Below are positions 52,888-61,470 of a stretch of 64,000 bases of DNA, one piece after another. Source of the stretch: Rossellomorea aquimaris (GTDB taxonomy: Bacteria; Bacillota; Bacilli; Bacillales; Bacillaceae_B); contig NZ_CP141595.1 of NCBI RefSeq assembly GCF_035590735.1, positions 2,947,001 through 3,011,000 on the forward strand. The letters run 5' to 3'. Within the stretch, counting starts at the first letter, position 1; each line of letters starts with the position of its first letter. The position numbers were made by a program, and so were the translations under genes. Under the pieces are notes generated by a model. The model worked only from the letters and a program-made list of their open reading frames with translations. It had not been told where the DNA came from and did no database searches.

Positions 52888-54195
52888 TTATTTACTTCTG
52901 TTTTTCTTTCTTCTCTCACGTTTCTTGATTTGATCCATTTTGTATTGCATTTTCTTTTTATAGCCCGGCTTAACGGTTTTCGGTTTTCGAACCATTGATT
53001 TCGCTTTTTCATCAATCTCATTAACATTCGTTTTTTGACGGTTCTTACGTTTGTTTAGGGGTGGTAACTCAGACCATTCCCCTTTCTTAATGTCTAGATG
53101 AGCAAAACTGATTCCGAGCTTCTCCAGACGATTCAATGCATCTTCATCCGAAGGTGTATAAATGGTATAGGCAATTCCGCTATTACCTGCACGCGCTGTA
53201 CGGCCGGAACGGTGAACATAGAAATCGAGATCTTGTGGCAGTTCAAAGTTAATGATATGACTTACACCTTCAATATCAATCCCTCTTGCTGCTAAATCAG
53301 TCGCTACGATGTACTGATAGTCCAGGTTTCTCGTTTGTTTCATCATTTTCTTACGCTCACGTGGGGAAAGGTCTCCGTGAATCCGCCCAACCTTTAATCC
53401 TTTAGCGATCAAAGCATCTGCCACTTCATCTGCTTTTAGTTTTGTATTTGTGAAAACGATACCTAAATATGGATTAATATCCACTAAAATATTGTACAAT
53501 AGGTTAATTTTATCGCGACTCTTAAGAGGGACGATCACATGTTGGATATTCTTTGCCGATAGCTGCTCGGGCTCAACATGTGCATATTGTGGATTTTCCA
53601 TATACTTTTTCAAGAATGGCTTCAGTTTCTCTGGAATCGTCGCAGAGAATACAAGCATTTGTAATTTTTCAGGCATCTTAGCGGCAATTTGATCCACGTC
53701 TTCAATGAATCCCATATCAAGCATCAGATCCGCTTCATCAATCACCAGTAGACTGGCAGTATGAACAAATAAGGCTTGATCTTTCACTAAATCATTGATC
53801 CGTCCAGGAGTACCAACCACAATATGAGGCTGGTGTTTTAATTTCTCAATCGTTCTCTGCTTGTCCGTTCCACCAATATAGCAGCGGGAAACAATGTTGC
53901 TATCTTTCGTGATCTTTAGTACTTCTTGATAAATCTGTTGTGCAAGTTCTCGGGTGGGAGCAGTAATGACTGCTTGTACCTGTTCAGAATCCGCATTCAC
54001 CTTCTCAATGATCGGTAATAGATATGAATGCGTTTTTCCCGTTCCTGTCTGGGATTGACCTATCGCACTCTGCCCTTTTAAAATCAGTGGGATCATTTTC
54101 TTTTGAATTTCTGTTGGTTCGTAGAAACCCAGTCCTTCTACAGCTTCATTAATGAAAGGCTGGAATCCGAATTGTAGAAATAAATTCTTTTTCAT
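52888..54195 (-). CDS. cshB: DEAD-box RNA helicase CshB
   Basis: 435 residues. All DEAD motifs are seen: Q-motif region FYEPTEIQKKMIP, SQTGTGKT, PTREL, DEAD (VIDEADLML), SAT, ARGID and HRSGRTARAG. The tail is strongly basic (KKMQYKMDQIKKRERRKKNRSK). It matches B. subtilis CshB (YqfR), linked to cold-adapted translation and ribosome assembly, and lies at the same place between nfo and yqfQ. Confidence 0.95.
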   Translation of the reverse strand: MKKNLFLQFGFQPFINEAVEGLGFYEPTEIQKKMIPLILKGQSAIGQSQTGTGKTHSYLLPIIEKVNADSEQVQAVITAPTRELAQQIYQEVLKITKDSNIVSRCYIGGTDKQRTIEKLKHQPHIVVGTPGRINDLVKDQALFVHTASLLVIDEADLMLDMGFIEDVDQIAAKMPEKLQMLVFSATIPEKLKPFLKKYMENPQYAHVEPEQLSAKNIQHVIVPLKSRDKINLLYNILVDINPYLGIVFTNTKLKADEVADALIAKGLKVGRIHGDLSPRERKKMMKQTRNLDYQYIVATDLAARGIDIEGVSHIINFELPQDLDFYVHRSGRTARAGNSGIAYTIYTPSDEDALNRLEKLGISFAHLDIKKGEWSELPPLNKRKNRQKTNVNEIDEKAKSMVRKPKTVKPGYKKKMQYKMDQIKKRERRKKNRSK

Positions 54196-54501
54196 TCTTT
54201 ACATCTCCTTTTATCAAAATATCCTTTTATTTACGCTGTCATCGGGATGGATGTCCTCTCGTACACATCATCACCATAGATATATATAAAATTTACGGAT
54301 CACTTTATCATCGCGAGTTTTTATCTTAACGTTAGCAAGCGTCATATTTAAAGAACATCTAACCATTATAATATTTTTTTGGCAAAACATCTAGTTCATA
54401 CTTATTTTAATTTGAGATGATATTGTATGAATACCCTTTTTTCACCTATTGCATACTCTATACTGACGAGGAATTTATTCGAATGAAAGGAGGCTGTCAT
54501 T
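54196..54501. promoter_or_regulatory. Divergent region cshB / yqfQ
   Basis: 306 nt, AT-rich, no gene. The 5' leader of cshB is long, as in many cold-shock helicase genes. The yqfQ side holds a sigma-K-like promoter (separate entry). Confidence 0.5.
54433..54460 (+). promoter_or_regulatory. Sigma-K-like promoter of yqfQ
   Basis: AC at 54433-54434, spacer of 17 nt, then CATACTCTA at 54452-54460, a full match to AC-N17-CATANNNTA. The start codon is 42 nt downstream. Confidence 0.6.
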
Positions 54502-55221
54502 ATGCCGCCTAGAAGAATGAGGAATCAGGGCCAGGATATGCGAAATCCTTTCGGAATGAGACAGCAGCGGGGATTCAACGGGTTCGGAATGCAGCAGCCT
54601 GGAAGAAACAGCTTTGGACTGGGGCAGACGCAGCCACCTCCGTTTCAATTTGGGGGACAACGTCAAAACCAGGGATTCAATATGGGAATGAATCAGAGAG
54701 GAAGAAACCGGGGACCAGGTAAAGGTGGTTTATTGTCTAAGCTTCTTAAAAAGGGGGATAATCAGAATACTGGCGGAGGATTATTACAACAATTTTCCAG
54801 AGGGGATTCATCTTCCAACACGTCGGGCTTTGAACGATCTCCCCAGGCAGCTGGCGGAATCCTCCAGAGCCTATTGAACCCCGGCAATGTGAATTCATTT
54901 TTATCCAATTCACAGCAATTGCTCCAGACCGCTCAACAGCTGGGTCCGATGTTCCAACAATACGGACCTATGGTGAAAAATATCCCGGCACTATGGAAGT
55001 TATATCGTGGATTCAAAGATATGTCTGCCGATGATGCGTCCGACGACGGGAATAGCGGAGAAAAAAATGCGGATATCGACATCCCTGAAGTCGAATCCAC
55101 CGTTAAGAAAAAAAAGAAGAAGAAACAACCCGTAGAAATTTCAGAGGATAGTGAAGGTCTTGAAGATATCCAGGCACCATCTAAGTCTAAATCAGGATCA
55201 AAACCCAAACTGTATATTTAA
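54502..55221 (+). CDS. yqfQ: VrrA/YqfQ family protein, probable spore protein
   Basis: 239 residues. The first ~80 are rich in Gln, Gly, Asn, Phe and Arg (FGMRQQRGFNGFGMQQPGRNSFGLGQ), the repeat-like N-terminus of the VrrA/YqfQ family. The middle has an amphipathic stretch (SNSQQLLQTAQQLGPMFQQYGPMVKNIPALWKLYRGF), and the end has a Lys run (VKKKKKKKQ) in an acidic setting. GAAAGGAGG precedes the ATG. The promoter and composition suggest a coat or crust-associated role. Nearest B. subtilis relative is YqfQ; B. anthracis VrrA is used for strain typing. Confidence 0.85.
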   Translation: MPPRRMRNQGQDMRNPFGMRQQRGFNGFGMQQPGRNSFGLGQTQPPPFQFGGQRQNQGFNMGMNQRGRNRGPGKGGLLSKLLKKGDNQNTGGGLLQQFSRGDSSSNTSGFERSPQAAGGILQSLLNPGNVNSFLSNSQQLLQTAQQLGPMFQQYGPMVKNIPALWKLYRGFKDMSADDASDDGNSGEKNADIDIPEVESTVKKKKKKKQPVEISEDSEGLEDIQAPSKSKSGSKPKLYI

Positions 55222-55228
55222 GGCCGGG

Positions 55229-55268
55229 ATCCCTAAAGGTACTGAATCACCTGTTTAGGGATTTTTTT
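55229..55268 (+). terminator. Rho-independent terminator after yqfQ
   Basis: ATCCCTAAA and TTTAGGGAT around a 16-nt loop, followed by T7. Confidence 0.8.
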
Positions 55269-55272
55269 ATTT

Positions 55273-55451
55273 GGCTCTTTTCGCAAAGATTGATGTTTTC
55301 TAACATAGAATCTGCCAGGGCCCTATCAACCAGTTTATGCTGGATGGTGAGGGGAACTGCTCTGCTTTCCGGAGTCTCGGCACGCCCGTACTTCCGCAGG
55401 AGCCTGCGCAGTTCCCCTCACCATCTTTAATGGAATTTTCATGACAGAGCT
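55273..55451 (-). repeat. Dispersed palindromic repeat, family B (second copy)
   Basis: Hairpin from GATGGTGAGGGGAACTG (55343) to CAGTTCCCCTCACCATC (55425), flanked by GGCTCTTTTCGCAAAG (55273) and ATGACAGAGCT (55441). Inverted relative to the copy at 48175-48388. It lies 90 nt from a family A element. Confidence 0.85.
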
Positions 55452-55538
55452 TCAAGATGTGCAACAAAACAATGTAACTAGAAAATAAATTCTTCTTTCT
55501 TAAAAGGAAAATCAATTTCTACTTATCTTAAATAAGAT

Positions 55539-55834
55539 TGTTTGCTAAAATTCTTGTTTTAATTGTTTTCTATTAAGGATACATGCTCAGAAAGTTGATT
55601 CTCGCTGCAGGAGGCTCGACTCCTGCGGGAATAGCTGGACAGTACGAAAAGCGGGAGGGGCTTTGCCTAGGGGCTTATGTTTGTCGCCCCTAAGCCCCGT
55701 AGCTGGACAGGTGAGACCCCGGAGGCGCAGCCGAGGAGGCTCACCGCCAGCCCCGTGGAAAGCGAGCATCCTGTAGCGGAAATCAACTATTACTTTTTCC
55801 TCTACAATAGCAACAAACTTTACGAAAAGAGCCT
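55539..55834 (+). repeat. Dispersed palindromic repeat, family A (second copy)
   Basis: Same outer sequence as 17060-17377 in the opposite direction, from TTGTTTGCTAAAATTC to ACGAAAAGAGCC. The inner insert here is short (55643-55710), a GGGGCT/AGCCCC stem, again bounded by the 10-bp direct repeat AGCTGGACAG (55633-55642 and 55701-55710). No real gene lies within. Confidence 0.85.
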
Positions 55835-55964
55835 TTTATTAAAGGCCACTAAAAAGGCATTTCGATAGGGAATGGTTCAAATTATTATCGTTCTCTTTGT
55901 CAGGAAGACTGTTCTCCTTTATAATGAAGACAAAACCTTTTCTCATGTAGGAGGATATTTATAG

Positions 55965-56921
55965 ATGGAAATTATTAAGATTACTCCGAGAGGCTATTGT
56001 TACGGTGTTGTAGATGCAATGGTCATTGCAAGAAACGCCGCATTAGACAAATCGCTTCCTCGTCCAATTTATATTTTAGGCATGATCGTTCACAACAAGC
56101 ATGTGACTGACGCATTCGAAGAAGACGGGATCATTACCCTGGACGGCAGCAACAGAAAAGAAATCATCGAACAAGTAAATGAAGGAACGGTTATCTTCAC
56201 GGCACACGGAGTCTCTCCTGAAGTGAAAGAAATAGCCAAACAAAAAGGACTTGTCACACTGGATGCAACGTGTCCAGATGTAACGAAAACCCATGATCTG
56301 ATTCGCGCTAAAGAAGCGGAAGGCTATGACGTGATCTATATCGGTAAAAAAGGACATCCTGAGCCTGAAGGGGCTGTCGGGGTCGCACCTGAGATCGTAC
56401 ATCTCGTGGAAACAGCAGAAGATGTAGAAAAGCTTTCAATTGAAAACGAAAAAATCATTGTCACCAATCAAACGACAATGAGTCAGTGGGATGTATTGGA
56501 TACGATGGATAAAGTGAAGGAAATGTATCCTCACGTTGAGCTGCACAAAGAAATATGCCTGGCTACCCAGGTTCGTCAAGAAGCAGTTGCTGAACAAGCT
56601 GGTGATGCAGATGTACTCATCGTCGTTGGAGATCCTAAGAGTAATAACTCCAACAGGCTTGCTCAAGTATCAAAAGATATCGCAGGTACTCCTGCACATC
56701 GCATTTCCGACATTAGTGAATTGGATATAGAATGGGTTAAAGATGCTAACATCGTTGCTGTAACAGCCGGAGCATCCACTCCTACTCCAATCGTAAAAGA
56801 AGTCATTAAATTCCTTGAAGCTTTTAATCCAAATGATGAATCCACTTGGACAAGAGAGCGGAATGTCCCATTAAATAAAATTCTCCCTAAAGTACGAAAA
56901 GCTAAATTGGGAACAAAATAA
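55965..56921 (+). CDS. ispH: 4-hydroxy-3-methylbut-2-enyl diphosphate reductase
   Basis: 318 residues. Last enzyme of the MEP route: turns HMBPP into IPP and DMAPP with a Fe-S cluster. The three cysteines are in [14 protein letters not shown] and ICLATQVRQ; the active-site Glu lies in NQTTMS-flanked region. GGAGG lies 11 nt upstream of the ATG. It lies between yqfQ and yqfO as in B. subtilis, but separated from yqfQ by about 740 nt of repeats. Confidence 0.97.
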   Translation: MEIIKITPRGYCYGVVDAMVIARNAALDKSLPRPIYILGMIVHNKHVTDAFEEDGIITLDGSNRKEIIEQVNEGTVIFTAHGVSPEVKEIAKQKGLVTLDATCPDVTKTHDLIRAKEAEGYDVIYIGKKGHPEPEGAVGVAPEIVHLVETAEDVEKLSIENEKIIVTNQTTMSQWDVLDTMDKVKEMYPHVELHKEICLATQVRQEAVAEQAGDADVLIVVGDPKSNNSNRLAQVSKDIAGTPAHRISDISELDIEWVKDANIVAVTAGASTPTPIVKEVIKFLEAFNPNDESTWTRERNVPLNKILPKVRKAKLGTK

Positions 56922-56926
56922 CGAGA

Positions 56927-56957
56927 AAGGCCCCTTAGAAAATCTCTAAGGGGCCTT
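56927..56957. terminator. Bidirectional terminator between ispH and yqfO
   Basis: AAGGCCCCTTAGA-AAATC-TCTAAGGGGCCTT, 13-bp perfect stem between convergent genes. Confidence 0.88.
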
Positions 56958-56963
56958 CCATCT

Positions 56964-58082
56964 TTACATATACGTAAATGGGTTGGTTTCAGCTTTTGAC
57001 GCGAATATATTGACGATATACCCTTTTTCCGAGGATTTTTTCGCTAAATGACTGGCCACTCCATCCTTCATGACTTTTTCGATGTGATGTCCTGCATCAA
57101 CGACATTCAGCCCCATCATCATGGCGTCGTGGGCAGTGTGGTAATAAATATCGCCCGAGACGAATACATCCGCTCCCTGTCTTTTCGCTTTCCCGATATA
57201 CTTATTTCCATCTCCGCCAAGCACTGCTACTTTCTTTACTTTAGCTTCCCCATCACCAATGACTCTGATTCCGTCCATCCCAAATGTCTCTTTCACAACT
57301 AAAGCAAATTCCTTAAGACTCATCTCTTTCTGTAAATGTCCGATTCTACCTAGGCCTAAAGCAGGCGATTCGTTTTTAAGGGAATAGATATCATAGGCAA
57401 CTTCTTCATAAGGGTGATGGGTGAACATCGCTTTCAACAATTTCTTCTCTAAAGAAACAGGATAAACCGTTTCCACCTTCTCTTCTGCTACTTTCTCAAG
57501 GGAACCTTGCTTCCCGATATGCGGGTTCGTGCCCTCCTCTGGGAGGAATCTTCCCTTTCCTTCAGTCGAGAAGCTGCAATGTGAATAGTTTCCGATGTGC
57601 CCGGCTCCTGCATTCCCAAGGGCCGTTCGAAGTTCCTCTGCGTTTTCTTTTGGTACATAAACGACTAATTTACGGAGCTCCTCATTGTGAGTAGGGACGA
57701 GAACAGACGTATCCTGCAAATGCAGCATGTCGGATAAAAGGTCATTAACTCCCCCCGTTGCCACATCAAGATTCGTATGAGCCGCATACACCGCAATATC
57801 ATGCTTGATTAACTTCTCAATCATTCGTCCCTGATAAGTGTCCGTTTGCAGGGACTTTAATGGACGAAAAAGCGGTGGGTGATGGGCTATGATTAATTTC
57901 ACATTGTTTTTAATTGCTTCATCCACCACATTTTCCAATACATCCAGGGTGATCATCACATTCTCAACCTTTTCGTTCAATTTACCAATTTGAAGACCAA
58001 TCGGATCCCCTTCTTCTGCTAAATATTTTGGTGAAAATTGTTCAAACAGCTGAATGATCTCATGGCCGTTTACTGTCTTCAT
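56964..58082 (-). CDS. yqfO: Nif3-like (DUF34) dinuclear metal protein YqfO
   Basis: 372 residues, the long form of the NIF3/DUF34 family with a CutA/PII-like insert in the middle (about 125-230: LVVYVPKENAEELRTALGNAGAGHIGNYSHCSF). Metal ligands are in IIAHHPPLFRP and HTNLD, plus the C-terminal VDAGHHIEK. Reported as a hexameric ring; assigned roles include GTP cyclohydrolase-like and NAD-intermediate functions, none firmly proven. Overlaps trmK by 4 nt (ATGA), so co-expressed. Confidence 0.92.
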   Translation of the reverse strand: MKTVNGHEIIQLFEQFSPKYLAEEGDPIGLQIGKLNEKVENVMITLDVLENVVDEAIKNNVKLIIAHHPPLFRPLKSLQTDTYQGRMIEKLIKHDIAVYAAHTNLDVATGGVNDLLSDMLHLQDTSVLVPTHNEELRKLVVYVPKENAEELRTALGNAGAGHIGNYSHCSFSTEGKGRFLPEEGTNPHIGKQGSLEKVAEEKVETVYPVSLEKKLLKAMFTHHPYEEVAYDIYSLKNESPALGLGRIGHLQKEMSLKEFALVVKETFGMDGIRVIGDGEAKVKKVAVLGGDGNKYIGKAKRQGADVFVSGDIYYHTAHDAMMMGLNVVDAGHHIEKVMKDGVASHLAKKSSEKGYIVNIFASKAETNPFTYM

Positions 58083-58786
58083 GGGATAAGAACCTCCTCC
58101 ACCATTTTTATTTTTTGAATGAGTTCCCGTTTTCGTTCTTCCAACGCATCCGTTTTTTCTGCTTTTTCCATGTTATTCAATATATTCTTCCATTGATGAA
58201 GCTCCTGATTCCATTTTTTCAAAAATGCATCGTTACGCTCCTTCATCAAAAATGGACCGAGCAGCAACTCTTTTTCAAGCTCACCAGAGTAGTGGCGTCT
58301 CGGGTTTCCTTTATCCGCCACTAGAATTTCATATACCTTATCATCTTCTTCAAGAATTTCTTCCCCTATTAAGTCCCATTCATTGTCCATAAGCCACGTT
58401 CGAATGGACCTTGCACTCACATTCGGCTGAAGAATTAGTCGCTGATTGGTCAGCTTTTCTTTTCCTGCCTCTAAGATAGAGGCAATCAATGCGCCCCCCA
58501 TTCCGGCTATCGTAATACAATCTACTTCGCCTGGAGCGATCACTTCCAATCCATTTCCAAATCTCACCTCTACCTCCTGAGTTAATTGGGCATCTTCCAC
58601 TTGTTTCTTGGCAGAAAGATATGGCCCTTTCACTACTTCTCCGGCGATTGCAGAGGATGCAATACCTTTATTGACGGCATAGCACGGTAAGTATGCATGA
58701 TCTGAACCGATATCAGCGATTTTAGATTGCTTGGGTATGTATGACACAACTGTTTCTAGTCGTTTTGATAATTGTTGAATATTCAT
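58079..58786 (-). CDS. trmK: tRNA (adenine22-N1)-methyltransferase TrmK
   Basis: 235 residues. SAM-binding motif ADIGSDHAYLPCYAV (about 25-39), ITIAGMGGALIASIL and the catalytic-region motif LQPN, typical of TrmK/YqfN. Makes m1A22 in tRNA-Ser and tRNA-Tyr. Start at 58786 (MNIQQLSKRLETV) follows AGGTGAACG; the frame runs 12 codons further. The C-terminal third is a helical coiled region. Confidence 0.93.
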   Translation of the reverse strand: MNIQQLSKRLETVVSYIPKQSKIADIGSDHAYLPCYAVNKGIASSAIAGEVVKGPYLSAKKQVEDAQLTQEVEVRFGNGLEVIAPGEVDCITIAGMGGALIASILEAGKEKLTNQRLILQPNVSARSIRTWLMDNEWDLIGEEILEEDDKVYEILVADKGNPRRHYSGELEKELLLGPFLMKERNDAFLKKWNQELHQWKNILNNMEKAEKTDALEERKRELIQKIKMVEEVLIP

Positions 58787-58855
58787 TCGTTCACCTATAA
58801 TCATTTTTATTGGGTAAATCATGTACGATAATCATTCTAACCAACTTTTCCCGAT

Positions 58856-58893
58856 AAAAAAAGTCCTTTGCCCAAAAGACAAAGAACCTTTTT
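58856..58893 (-). terminator. Terminator after cccA
   Basis: GGTTCTTTG-loop-CAAAGGACTTTTTTT on the minus strand. Confidence 0.75.
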
Positions 58894-58903
58894 CAATCAT
58901 TGA

Positions 58904-59278
58904 TTATTTAAGTGTCTTGATCCAGTCTGCCATAGCATCCAGATTTCCTTCTTCAACTAGACCAGCAGGCATCATACCTTTACCGTTTTTGATCGTTTCT
59001 TTGATCTCGTCTTTAGACAGCTTTGTTCCTTTAAGAGCAGGACCGGCGCCACCTTCATAGTTTCCACCATGACAAGATACACAAGACTCTTTGTACTTGG
59101 CTTCCGGATCGAATTCCCCGCTTGAAGCCTCTTCGCCTTCTTTACCTTCCATTTCCCCGTGACCTTCTTCTTTTGCTTTTTCATCAGCGTTGTTAAGGCC
59201 TTCTAAAGATAAGAAGAAAACAAGACCAATTCCAAGAGCCATGATAAGTACGAATGGAATGATTGGATTACGATTCAT
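58904..59278 (-). CDS. cccA: Membrane-bound cytochrome c-550
   Basis: 124 residues: one N-terminal membrane helix (PFVLIMALGIGLVFFLSL), an acidic Glu/Gly-rich linker (about 30-58), and a small c-type haem domain with CVSCH (Cys66, Cys69, His70) and axial Met in GMMPAG. Carries electrons on the outer face, between the bc complex and caa3 oxidase. It precedes sigA as in B. subtilis. Confidence 0.95.
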   Translation of the reverse strand: MNRNPIIPFVLIMALGIGLVFFLSLEGLNNADEKAKEEGHGEMEGKEGEEASSGEFDPEAKYKESCVSCHGGNYEGGAGPALKGTKLSKDEIKETIKNGKGMMPAGLVEEGNLDAMADWIKTLK

Positions 59279-59506
59279 GATTTAACCTCCTTTATGTACA
59301 ACATCTAAAATAGTGCTCTTTTCAACACTTTATATTTTACTGTAAAAAACGACAAAGTAAAAGTACTATCAATTAACTTTTCCATCTTTCTCACAAATTA
59401 GACACATTTCGTGTGAAATAAGGTAAATTTCCATTAAAAGAAGGAGAGCCCTATTGCCCCAGAGCGGACCAATAGAGCTCCTAATTGCTATTATGGTGTT
59501 TTCACC
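59279..59506. terminator. cccA upstream region and terminator-like stem after the dehydrogenase gene
   Basis: 228 nt. At 59442-59482 AGGAGAGCCCTATTG pairs with CAATAGAGCTCCT, followed on the minus strand by a T-rich stretch, likely ending the acyl-CoA dehydrogenase message. The rest holds the cccA promoter (AT-rich, hexamers unclear). Confidence 0.6.
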
Positions 59507-60649
59507 TTATTGACATCCTATAAGCCTTGAAATAACCATTCTCTGGACTTCTGAGGTCCCTTCTCCGATTTCAAGGAGTTTGGCATCGCGTAGATATCTT
59601 TCCACATGGTATTCTTTCATGTATCCGTATCCACCGTGAATCTGAATGGCTTCATCAGCTACTTCCATACTGATTTCTGAAGCATAAAGCTTGCACATCG
59701 AAGCTTCTTTCGAAAATGGTCTCCCCTGATCTTTCAACCATGCTGCCTTATGAACCATATTTCTTGCCAGTTCAATCTTCATTGCCATATCCGCAAGCTT
59801 AAATTGAGTGACTTGAAACTGTGATAAGGTTTTGCCGAATTGCTTTCTTTCCTTGGAATACTGCAGTGCTTTATCAAAAGCAGCCTGTGCCACACCGACA
59901 GCCATAGCACCGATTCCGATCCTTCCACCGTCCAGGGTGACAAGGAACTGCTTGAATCCTTCTCCTTGCTTTCCTAACAGGTTTTCCTTCGGTACTTCTA
60001 CATCTTCAAGAACCAACTCAGTCGTGTTTGATGAATGAAGCCCCATTTTTTCATAATTATCGATTACCGTAAATCCTTTTGCTTTAGTCGGTACGATAAT
60101 CGCACTGATTTCTTTGTTCCCATTGTTTCTACCTGTAATCGCTGTTAAAGCGAGATGATTCGCATAGCTTGCATTGGTAATATAGCACTTATTACCGTTA
60201 ATAACCCATTTATCCCCATTATCTTCTGCAGTGGTTTGGGTGCCGCCTGCATCAGAACCTGCATTGGGTTCAGTCAGGCCGAAAGCTCCAAATGATTCCC
60301 CTGTACAGATTGGCGTTAAGTATTCCTGCTTTTGTTCATGGGAACCAAATAAATTAATGGGTGCTCCTCCCAGTGAAATATGCGCAGAATACGTAATACC
60401 TGTCGACGCACAAGACCGGCTAAGCTCTTCGGTTACGATTGCGAAACTGACCGTATCGGCACCTGCTCCCCCATATTCCTCGGGAAACGGAAGTCCCATC
60501 ATCCCCAGATCAGAAAGCTTCTTGAAAATTTCTTTAGGAAATTCCTTTGTACGGTCCCGATCCAATGCACCAGGAGCCACTACTTCTTCAGCAAATTCCC
60601 TAATTGTCTTTTTAATCATTGTTTGCTCTTGCGTTAAGTCAAAATTCAT
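59507..60649 (-). CDS. Acyl-CoA dehydrogenase
   Basis: 380 residues, the full three-domain fold. FAD/substrate motifs are FGLTEPNAGSDAGG (about 133-146), VINGNKCYITNA, and QIHGGYGYMKEYHVERYLRDAKLLEIGEGTSEVQR, with the catalytic Glu in LLEIGEGTSE. Takes the first step of fatty-acid or branched-chain acyl-CoA oxidation, passing electrons to ETF; chain length cannot be told. It stands alone here, under a promoter with a FadR-like site, whereas in B. subtilis this region between cccA and sigA lacks it. Confidence 0.94.
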   Translation of the reverse strand: MNFDLTQEQTMIKKTIREFAEEVVAPGALDRDRTKEFPKEIFKKLSDLGMMGLPFPEEYGGAGADTVSFAIVTEELSRSCASTGITYSAHISLGGAPINLFGSHEQKQEYLTPICTGESFGAFGLTEPNAGSDAGGTQTTAEDNGDKWVINGNKCYITNASYANHLALTAITGRNNGNKEISAIIVPTKAKGFTVIDNYEKMGLHSSNTTELVLEDVEVPKENLLGKQGEGFKQFLVTLDGGRIGIGAMAVGVAQAAFDKALQYSKERKQFGKTLSQFQVTQFKLADMAMKIELARNMVHKAAWLKDQGRPFSKEASMCKLYASEISMEVADEAIQIHGGYGYMKEYHVERYLRDAKLLEIGEGTSEVQRMVISRLIGCQ

Positions 60650-60735
60650 CCTTATCCCCCTTGTCTAACTTTGGTGACTGAAAGCCCTAACTCCATTTCC
60701 ATAACAGCGCCTTCAAACATAATCACTGCACTCTA

Positions 60736-60784
60736 TGAATGCGCTCTCATTCTTATTATAAAAGGGAATAGTGAATTTTCTCAA
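60736..60784 (-). promoter_or_regulatory. Promoter with FadR-like operator
   Basis: On the minus strand TTGAGA (60779-60784), 18-nt spacer, TATAAT (60755-60760), a strong sigma-A promoter. Just after it, 60736-60753, lies an 18-bp palindrome with arms matching TGAATG and CATTC(A), the outer parts of the Bacillus FadR box (TGAATGA-N4-TCATTCA). A repressor there would block transcription start. Confidence 0.6.
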
Positions 60785-60812
60785 CTTTAAAAAACTTTTA
60801 AATTTTCAGAAG

Positions 60813-61361
60813 TTATAGTAATATAAAAATAATTAGTAGTACCCCCCCTGCCAATCCTGAAAGGGAAAAATAACCCATCCTCCATTTCAAACCTGCACTT
60901 ATCCAAAGGAAACAGTTCAGAAATAAGGTTACGTACATTCCGAAAGAACTCCCACCGAATAGCTCTTCTGTTATTTCTATGGAGGCCAGGAGAAGTATAC
61001 AAGCGGCAGTCATATACAAAAGTAAAGGTGAAAATTGTTTTTTAGTATAATAAATTCCTATTCCTACTAATAATCCGACAAAACTTGCCAAAATCGTTGT
61101 TTGCAAAACGATTGACAATTCAGTAAAATAAATGACAAATAATGAAATAAATATCGCACAAATTGAAACAAAGAAGTCTTTCAGCATTGTCTTCTTTTTA
61201 ACATTCTTTTGATCACTGTGTTCCATACCATCTCCTTCGGTATATAATGCAAGGAGATAGTCACAATAGTGCTCTGGCAGCATATTGGCTTGCTTCCAAA
61301 GTTGTATTTCATTCACAATCAATTCTTTTCTTGAATTTTTTACTGTTTTCACAGTTGTCAC
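60813..61361 (-). CDS. Membrane protein of unknown function
   Basis: 182 residues. A polar helical first third (KNSRKELIVNEIQLWKQANMLPEHYCDYLLALYTEG) that resembles a short recognition/anti-sigma-like segment, then about five hydrophobic helices (DFFVSICAIFISLFVIYF, VLQTTILASFVGLLVGIGIYY, LLYMTAACILLLASIEI, MYVTLFLNCFLWISAGL, LSGLAGGVLLIIFILL). I do not recognise the family. It lies directly upstream on the map of sigA's terminator but reads as its own unit. A similar gene occurs near sigA in some Bacilli, to my memory. Confidence 0.7.
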   Translation of the reverse strand: MTTVKTVKNSRKELIVNEIQLWKQANMLPEHYCDYLLALYTEGDGMEHSDQKNVKKKTMLKDFFVSICAIFISLFVIYFTELSIVLQTTILASFVGLLVGIGIYYTKKQFSPLLLYMTAACILLLASIEITEELFGGSSFGMYVTLFLNCFLWISAGLKWRMGYFSLSGLAGGVLLIIFILL

Positions 61362-61426
61362 ACCTTTATCTGTTAAATCTTTTAGCTACCTTCGTCAAAG
61401 GTGTTGGAAAATCCTTTATTTCGAGC

Positions 61427-61458
61427 AAAAAAAACCACCTCTATCACAATAGAGGCAG
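61427..61458 (-). terminator. Rho-independent terminator after sigA
   Basis: CTGCCTCTAT-TGTG-ATAGAGGTGG followed by T8 on the minus strand. Confidence 0.9.
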
Positions 61459-61470
61459 TTAATGGGGTTT

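Noticed and set aside
55587..55868. Short frames across the second family A repeat on both strands
   Set aside because: GC-rich palindromic DNA often stays open by chance; no start signals.
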